From an uncultured Flavobacteriaceae bacterium (GTDB lineage: Bacteria > Bacteroidota > Bacteroidia > Flavobacteriales > Flavobacteriaceae): 64,000 nucleotides of DNA. The stretch's first letter is position 1. Every line of letters begins with the position of its first letter. The position numbers and the translations under genes are program-made. Of the stretch, positions 59,722 through 64,000 are shown one piece after another. The stretch covers positions 1,644,290-1,708,289 of the forward strand of contig CANMFO010000001.1 in the NCBI GenBank assembly GCA_947497245.1. Direction: 5' to 3'. The notes under the pieces are model-generated. The model worked only from the letters and a program-made list of their open reading frames with translations. It ran no database searches and had not been told where the DNA came from.

Positions 59722-61680
59722 TTACCGCACAATCAATTTGGTCCGCATGGTCGCGGCATGCCCTGGAAAAGTACATACTATCCAATATTCTCCCGGCTCT
59801 CTGGGGACCTGAAAATAAATCTTTTCGGAAGTACCCGGTTCAACGATTCCGGTATGGTACAGTACCAAGTCGGTATCGGGCACGTAATTGAGGTCGGCTC
59901 CGTCGAGGCCCAAACGCAGGCCCATATCCCCAACCTTATCGACCGATTCGACACCTTTTTGCGTGATGACCAGATTATGGAGCATATCATCATTGTTATT
60001 GAAGGTCAGTTCAATTTTGCTGCCCGCCTCCAGTACCAGTTCACTAAGATCGTATTTCAGCCCGGGCTTGGTACCCACGGCGACCCTTTTGTCCACACCG
60101 TCCAGCCAGGTCAACGGCATTTCGTTGGTGCGTTTGGGCTGTACCACACCTTTCTTGGACTGTGCCATACTTTCCGTGGGGGGTGATTTCAAAGCTCCAC
60201 CAGGTACTTCGTTCAGGGTGTAGTAGCCCGTATCGTGCAACAGTTCCTCGCCCGAAACGGATCTTAGTCCTGAGGCTTTCAGCTGGTGGATGAACCCCAA
60301 CCGCATGCCGTGGACGATCAATTTGGCCGATAGGCCATCTTCGGACACCATCACTTTATCGACACTTCCCTTTTGCTGATCCACAATGGGGCTCCCGTAG
60401 TTATAGTGATATTTATAATTGAAGCTTGTTATCCGATAGGTCGATGGGTCCATCGCGATCCTTTTGTCGATGGGTTTGGTAAACTCCAATTCGAATCCAT
60501 CGTCGAGGGCTTTCATCGTTTTGATTTCAAAAGGGACCTTCCCGGTCCACACCAATCGTTGCAGACCATAGGGGGCCTTTCCGGTAGATGCCCATCCCCT
60601 ACTGGTCATTCCTACGAACATGCTGGTATCGCTCCCCCATATCATCCTAAGGATACCGGAGGAAAAACCCTCGCGGAACGGGAAGGCGGCACCTTGATAT
60701 ACCCCGTTCACTTTCTCCATATACACCCTCATGATCTTACTATGTCCTTGATCTCCTACGAACATCTGGCCTTCAAAAGGACCAAATTTTCCACTCGTGG
60801 TATCGTACAGGATATCAGAAGTGGAGATACCGAGTATGGTATGGGGAAACCAAATGGCCGGGGCCTTCAATTCTGGGATCTTTTTGGCGTATTCGTAAAG
60901 GCTCAGGCCCGATTCCCTTTCTATATCGTCCATTTTTAATTTCAGGGGCGATCTCGGGTCGTCTGTCCACACCAAGCCTTCCGGATTCCCGGCGAAGTCG
61001 CCTTTTTCCAAATGGGTCATCCTCCCAGAACCTACCCAATCCCCTTGGTTTTCAGTGTAGAACACATCGCCTTGGGCGTTCAGTTCAAAACCCGATGGGG
61101 ACCGCAGTCCCGTGGCGATCGGGGTCATTTCCCCTTCCGGGGTAATTTGCAACAACCAACCCCTCCATTTTGATAGACTGGCACCGTGCCCGATCCATGA
61201 AAGGTTCAAGGTGACCAGCATATCCCCGTTGTCCAAAAACTTCGGGCCGTACGAATAGTCGTGATAATTTCCGGACAATGGCCACGAATATACGGTTTTG
61301 TACAGATCGGCCTTATTGTCGCCATTCCTGTCCTCCAGTCGGGTAAGCTCTCCCCGTTGCGATAGATAGAAACCTTTGTCCCGATAATTCAGTCCCAATG
61401 GCTCATGCAGCCCACTGGCATACCTACTGTATCCCGGTTTCTGTCCATAGGGATCATCGATCAACCAGACCTCTCCCCTTCTAGTGGAAACGCCCAACTT
61501 GTCATCATCCGTCAGGGCCAGGCCGCCCACTTCAAGCGCAATGTCGTCCGGAATGGGCACATCCACTATTTTATAGTACTCCGCTTCCTTTTTGATCATG
61601 GTGGAACGAGACTGGCCAGATGCGAATTGAATCAGGCCTATCAGCAATACAAATGCAATTGGTTTATGGGTAATCTGCAT
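59722..61680 (-). CDS. Beta-propeller protein fused to an azurin-like blue-copper domain
   Basis: The 652-residue protein has a signal peptide (about 1-22, ending ASGQ), a propeller (about 40-450, LALTDDDKLGVSTRRGEVWL, SPSGFELNAQGDVFYTENQG, FVGDQGHSKIMRVYM), a linker, and a C-terminal type 1 copper domain. The copper ligands are all present: His568 in MLHNLV and the C-x4-H-x3-M motif Cys636, His641, Met645 in CTFPGHAATM. It should act as a periplasmic electron carrier or oxidase partner. The DUF1080 gene lies 17 bases upstream in the same operon. Confidence 0.87.
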   Translation of the reverse strand: MQITHKPIAFVLLIGLIQFASGQSRSTMIKKEAEYYKIVDVPIPDDIALEVGGLALTDDDKLGVSTRRGEVWLIDDPYGQKPGYSRYASGLHEPLGLNYRDKGFYLSQRGELTRLEDRNGDNKADLYKTVYSWPLSGNYHDYSYGPKFLDNGDMLVTLNLSWIGHGASLSKWRGWLLQITPEGEMTPIATGLRSPSGFELNAQGDVFYTENQGDWVGSGRMTHLEKGDFAGNPEGLVWTDDPRSPLKLKMDDIERESGLSLYEYAKKIPELKAPAIWFPHTILGISTSDILYDTTSGKFGPFEGQMFVGDQGHSKIMRVYMEKVNGVYQGAAFPFREGFSSGILRMIWGSDTSMFVGMTSRGWASTGKAPYGLQRLVWTGKVPFEIKTMKALDDGFELEFTKPIDKRIAMDPSTYRITSFNYKYHYNYGSPIVDQQKGSVDKVMVSEDGLSAKLIVHGMRLGFIHQLKASGLRSVSGEELLHDTGYYTLNEVPGGALKSPPTESMAQSKKGVVQPKRTNEMPLTWLDGVDKRVAVGTKPGLKYDLSELVLEAGSKIELTFNNNDDMLHNLVITQKGVESVDKVGDMGLRLGLDGADLNYVPDTDLVLYHTGIVEPGTSEKIYFQVPREPGEYWIVCTFPGHAATMRTKLIVR

Positions 61681-61697
61681 GTTTTTTAGATTTGAAT

Positions 61698-63593
61698 TTA
61701 CCAGATAATAGTATACTTAATTCTTTGTTCGCCCTCTGGGACCTTGACCAGCAGCTCGTCCATTCCATGAAGGTTGCGCACTGTGGGTTTTAGGTCGCCA
61801 TTTCCAGAAAAATCAACAAAATAGCTTTCATCGTTTACGATAAAAGTTCCGTCGGGCAGTTCTTCGATTTTTGACCCCTCACCGATCTTGTACCAAAGCG
61901 GAGTATCCCCGTCCACGGTGATCAAGCGGTCCAACTTCCGTTCCTTATCGGATGGAACCATCTTATGGGTCACTGTGGAACCGTTCAGTTCGAATGAAAA
62001 TATGGGCATCCCCGTTTCATCCAGCGCATAGCCCAGCTGTTTGAAATTGTCATTTTCAGAAATTGCCCTGGGCCAAGAGGTGTCTCCCTTCTCGAGAAGG
62101 GCAAATTCCGGATCACCGTGCAGCGAGATCTGAAAACCAGCGGGTACACCAAGTTGTTTCTCCCCTCGTGAATGCCACATTTGGGTGGTGTTCAGAAAAC
62201 TTCCGTCCCATACCTGCAACATTGAACCATTGGCCAGGTCGTACGCATAATGGATGCCCTGTGGACTGCCCACAGAAATACAATGGGTTCTTTTACTTCC
62301 CCCATGCATCAAAAAACTGCGTTGGGCAATCGGCTCGTCCAAGACTTCTACCAAAATATCATTTTCCGGTCTGCCCCTACTAAAATCCCAGGATCCCTTG
62401 GCGTGCAAAGCGTGCTTTTGTATCCCGGGTCCTTCAACGTAAAGGGTAAATCCTTGGGTCCATGGCCGGTGTTTGTTATAGATCAAACGAAATGGCCGTA
62501 GCCCTTTCTCCAAGGAAGTCTTTCCGACCCCCAACGAATCCAGGTTATAGTCCCCGTCCAAATTTACAATGGTATCCTGATCGATCAAAAGAAGTCCACC
62601 CGCACCGTTCACCTTAAAATCAAAAATATAATCCCCGGTCTCGGGGACATCGAGCTTGCCCGTATACTCCAAAATTTTTCGCGAACGTTCCCCGGTGACC
62701 ATGGTCGCCGAAATGGAATCGGTCTTTAGCTGCCGAACAGGGACCAAACTGTCCAGATTGGGCAACATTACTTCATCATTCCCGAACTCTTTCATACCTA
62801 GGTCGACAAGCTGCACTCTCTGGCCCCCAAATAACTTATACCGCAGGTTCCGGAGTGCCACCGGACCGTGATCTCCCTGTACCATAAGGGGGCCCATTGG
62901 TTTTTCATCTTCAAATGCCGCCGCCCTTGTTGGCCCTGACAACGCTACGTTCTCCTGAATCAGCACACCGTTCAACCACACCTTTTCAAAGGAGGCATTC
63001 TGTGTTTTTTGACCGGAGGGATCAAATTTTGGGGCATGGAAAATAATTTTAAAGTGCTGCCAAAGTCCCGGTGATTTCGCAGCATTGATTCTGGGTGCGA
63101 AACCTTCAAAACCTTCTTTTCCCTTTTCCCTGGTAGCATCCCAACGTTGGTAGATTCCGCCCATATCGGAATGTTGCGGTTCTTTTACCCCCCAACTATC
63201 AAAGAGCTGAACTTCGTAGCGGCCTTGAAAATAGAGACCGGAGTTGGATCCTACGGGCATCATCACGTCCAGCTCCAATTCCATATCGCCGTGTTCGAAT
63301 CCGGTGAACAAGTTTTGGTTCTTCCCTTCTTCCGGAAGGTTCACCAAAACCCCCTTGCCCTCAGAGGGCAACAATGCCTGCTCCATGGATCGGTCGACAT
63401 AGGCATTGCCCGCTATTTTCCAGTTGTCGTCCACTTCCGCAAAAGCGGTCATATCCTCCAAGTCCAGGGATTGAAAAGGCAGGAATCGCTCCGGTTCCGG
63501 CTCGGGAGGTGCCTCCATTTCTTTCGGTTTATCGGAACAGGATGCCAGGAGTAGGATTATCCCGGCCAGCAAAAACTGTACTATTGACTTCAT
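61698..63593 (-). CDS. DUF1080 (3-keto-disaccharide hydrolase-like) lipoprotein
   Basis: The 631-residue protein has a lipoprotein signal (LLLASC, Cys19) and a DUF1080 jelly-roll domain (about 40-255, FTGFEHGDMELELDVMMPVG, SNSGLYFQGRYEVQLFDSWG). A PA14-like region follows (about 310-400, GDYIFDFKVNGAGGLLLIDQ), then a beta-rich C-terminal part with a GGSKRTHCISVGSP segment. DUF1080 proteins hydrolyse 3-keto glycosides in other bacteria. It is the first gene of the short operon with the copper protein, and closest to the rRNA genes. Confidence 0.85.
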   Translation of the reverse strand: MKSIVQFLLAGIILLLASCSDKPKEMEAPPEPEPERFLPFQSLDLEDMTAFAEVDDNWKIAGNAYVDRSMEQALLPSEGKGVLVNLPEEGKNQNLFTGFEHGDMELELDVMMPVGSNSGLYFQGRYEVQLFDSWGVKEPQHSDMGGIYQRWDATREKGKEGFEGFAPRINAAKSPGLWQHFKIIFHAPKFDPSGQKTQNASFEKVWLNGVLIQENVALSGPTRAAAFEDEKPMGPLMVQGDHGPVALRNLRYKLFGGQRVQLVDLGMKEFGNDEVMLPNLDSLVPVRQLKTDSISATMVTGERSRKILEYTGKLDVPETGDYIFDFKVNGAGGLLLIDQDTIVNLDGDYNLDSLGVGKTSLEKGLRPFRLIYNKHRPWTQGFTLYVEGPGIQKHALHAKGSWDFSRGRPENDILVEVLDEPIAQRSFLMHGGSKRTHCISVGSPQGIHYAYDLANGSMLQVWDGSFLNTTQMWHSRGEKQLGVPAGFQISLHGDPEFALLEKGDTSWPRAISENDNFKQLGYALDETGMPIFSFELNGSTVTHKMVPSDKERKLDRLITVDGDTPLWYKIGEGSKIEELPDGTFIVNDESYFVDFSGNGDLKPTVRNLHGMDELLVKVPEGEQRIKYTIIW

Positions 63594-63924
63594 TTTTTAA
63601 TTTTATAGGGATTGAAGATACTTATTTAAGAATGCAAAAGGGGCGGCAAGGGGTCCAATAAGCAAAATAAATGGAACATATCGGTATTTCTTTGTGGTAT
63701 TGACCGCTCCCAAAACGATTATTTGTACTGTTTTTAATGGGATCCGAGCCAAAACTATCGATAAGGGTCCTTCCGACCAAGGCCTTGATCTTATTTTCCT
63801 GGGACAGGGCGGTTGGGCAAGTAATAAAAAAGGAGTTCAATAGTTTTTTGGGCTGATCCATCATTTTGATAAATATATCAAAAAAAGCGGAACACGCCGA
63901 GGGGGGTAGCTTGGGAGCAAAACA
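63594..63924. other. Intergenic region before the rRNA operon
   Basis: No gene is supported in these 331 bases. They hold the promoter of the DUF1080 gene, though no exact -7 box is visible on the minus strand (TTATTTTG near 63664 has one mismatch). The sequence is AT-rich with no repeat or transfer signature. Confidence 0.4.
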
Positions 63925-63959
63925 AAAAAAGGGCCCCCTGCATTGCTGCAAGGGGCCCC
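63925..63959 (-). terminator. Terminator of the rRNA operon
   Basis: Read on the minus strand, a stem of about eleven pairs (GGGCCCC-TTGCA with TGCA-GGGGGCCC, one base bulged) around a four-base loop is followed by TTTTTTTG. It lies six bases past the end of the 5S gene. Confidence 0.92.
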
Positions 63960-63965
63960 GAATAA

Positions 63966-64000
63966 GGCGGCTTCCTACTCTCCCACCTGGTGTGGCAGTA
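63966..64000 (-). rRNA. rrf: 5S ribosomal RNA, 3' end (partial)
   Basis: The last bases read on the minus strand as the 3' third of a Bacteroidota 5S rRNA: TACTGCCACACCAGG, then GGGAGAGTAGG, ending GCCGCC. The rest of the gene and its operon lie past the right edge. The end is placed at the GGCGGC strand just before the terminator. Confidence 0.85.

Noticed and set aside
63622..63951. Minus-strand open frame of 109 codons before the DUF1080 gene
   Set aside because: It begins inside the rRNA terminator stem and shows no domain or plausible start signal.
1..64000. CRISPR arrays, tRNA genes, insertion sequences and integrases
   Set aside because: I looked for regular repeats, cloverleaf-type genes, transposase motifs and terminal inverted repeats and saw none; only the 5S rRNA fragment and the probable 6S RNA were found as RNA genes.

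Overview
The window reads as chromosome of a marine-type Flavobacteriaceae (Bacteroidota). Evidence: SusC/SusD pair, OstA-like protein, DUF6048/DUF6452/DUF6768 families, CCC-motif membrane proteins, and repeated Bacteroidota -7 promoter boxes of the form TAnnTTTG. Genus cannot be fixed from the sequence alone; codon habits and gene order would suit the Muricauda/Maribacter/Zobellia group. The last 36 bases are the 3' end of a 5S rRNA gene read on the minus strand, so an rRNA operon continues past the right edge.

Region 1 (about 0.3-34 kb) is mostly core genome: an OstA-like envelope protein, a class III aminotransferase, a TPR protein, two tandem DUF368 lipid-carrier translocase genes, aroE, a five-repeat DUF349 protein, a cupin and a cyclase-family hydrolase; one large PVC-type cytochrome lipoprotein; then the cell-division/RNA block (coiled-coil protein, zapA, a probable 6S RNA, rny); an M23 peptidase with a TonB-dependent receptor; cysteine desulfurase; Smr-domain protein; three small membrane proteins; rocD; an ECF sigma factor with a membrane partner; rlmD; DUF6452/DUF6048; a THUMP methyltransferase; a ZIP transporter and a DUF4268 protein.

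Region 2 (34.1-48.4 kb) is a sugar-uptake locus without any recognisable glycoside hydrolase. One minus-strand series runs SusC, SusD, DUF6807 (PmoA-like) lipoprotein, a Tat-exported Gfo/Idh/MocA oxidoreductase, a lipoprotein Gfo/Idh/MocA-like oxidoreductase and a three-gene TRAP transporter. A LacI regulator translationally coupled to a ThuA-domain protein diverges from susC. A 22-bp inverted repeat lies on the -33 element of the predicted susC promoter and is the likely LacI operator. The inferred logic is: outer-membrane import, periplasmic oxidation or isomerisation, then TRAP uptake of the product.

Region 3 (48.4-63.6 kb) is a periplasmic redox cluster of the kind best known from planctomycetes: a Tat-exported beta-propeller, DUF1501, a PSD1/DUF1549/LamG/DUF1553 cytochrome lipoprotein, a membrane-anchored winged-helix protein that diverges from it across a pair of identical 12-bp sites 31 bp apart, a DUF6503 lipoprotein, a PVC-type c-type cytochrome lipoprotein, a PAQR membrane protein, a beta-propeller fused to an azurin-like blue-copper domain, and a DUF1080 lipoprotein. 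It ends beside the rRNA operon. The c-haem and copper domains suggest that electrons from periplasmic sugar or glycoside oxidation are handed on, but no substrate can be read from the sequence.
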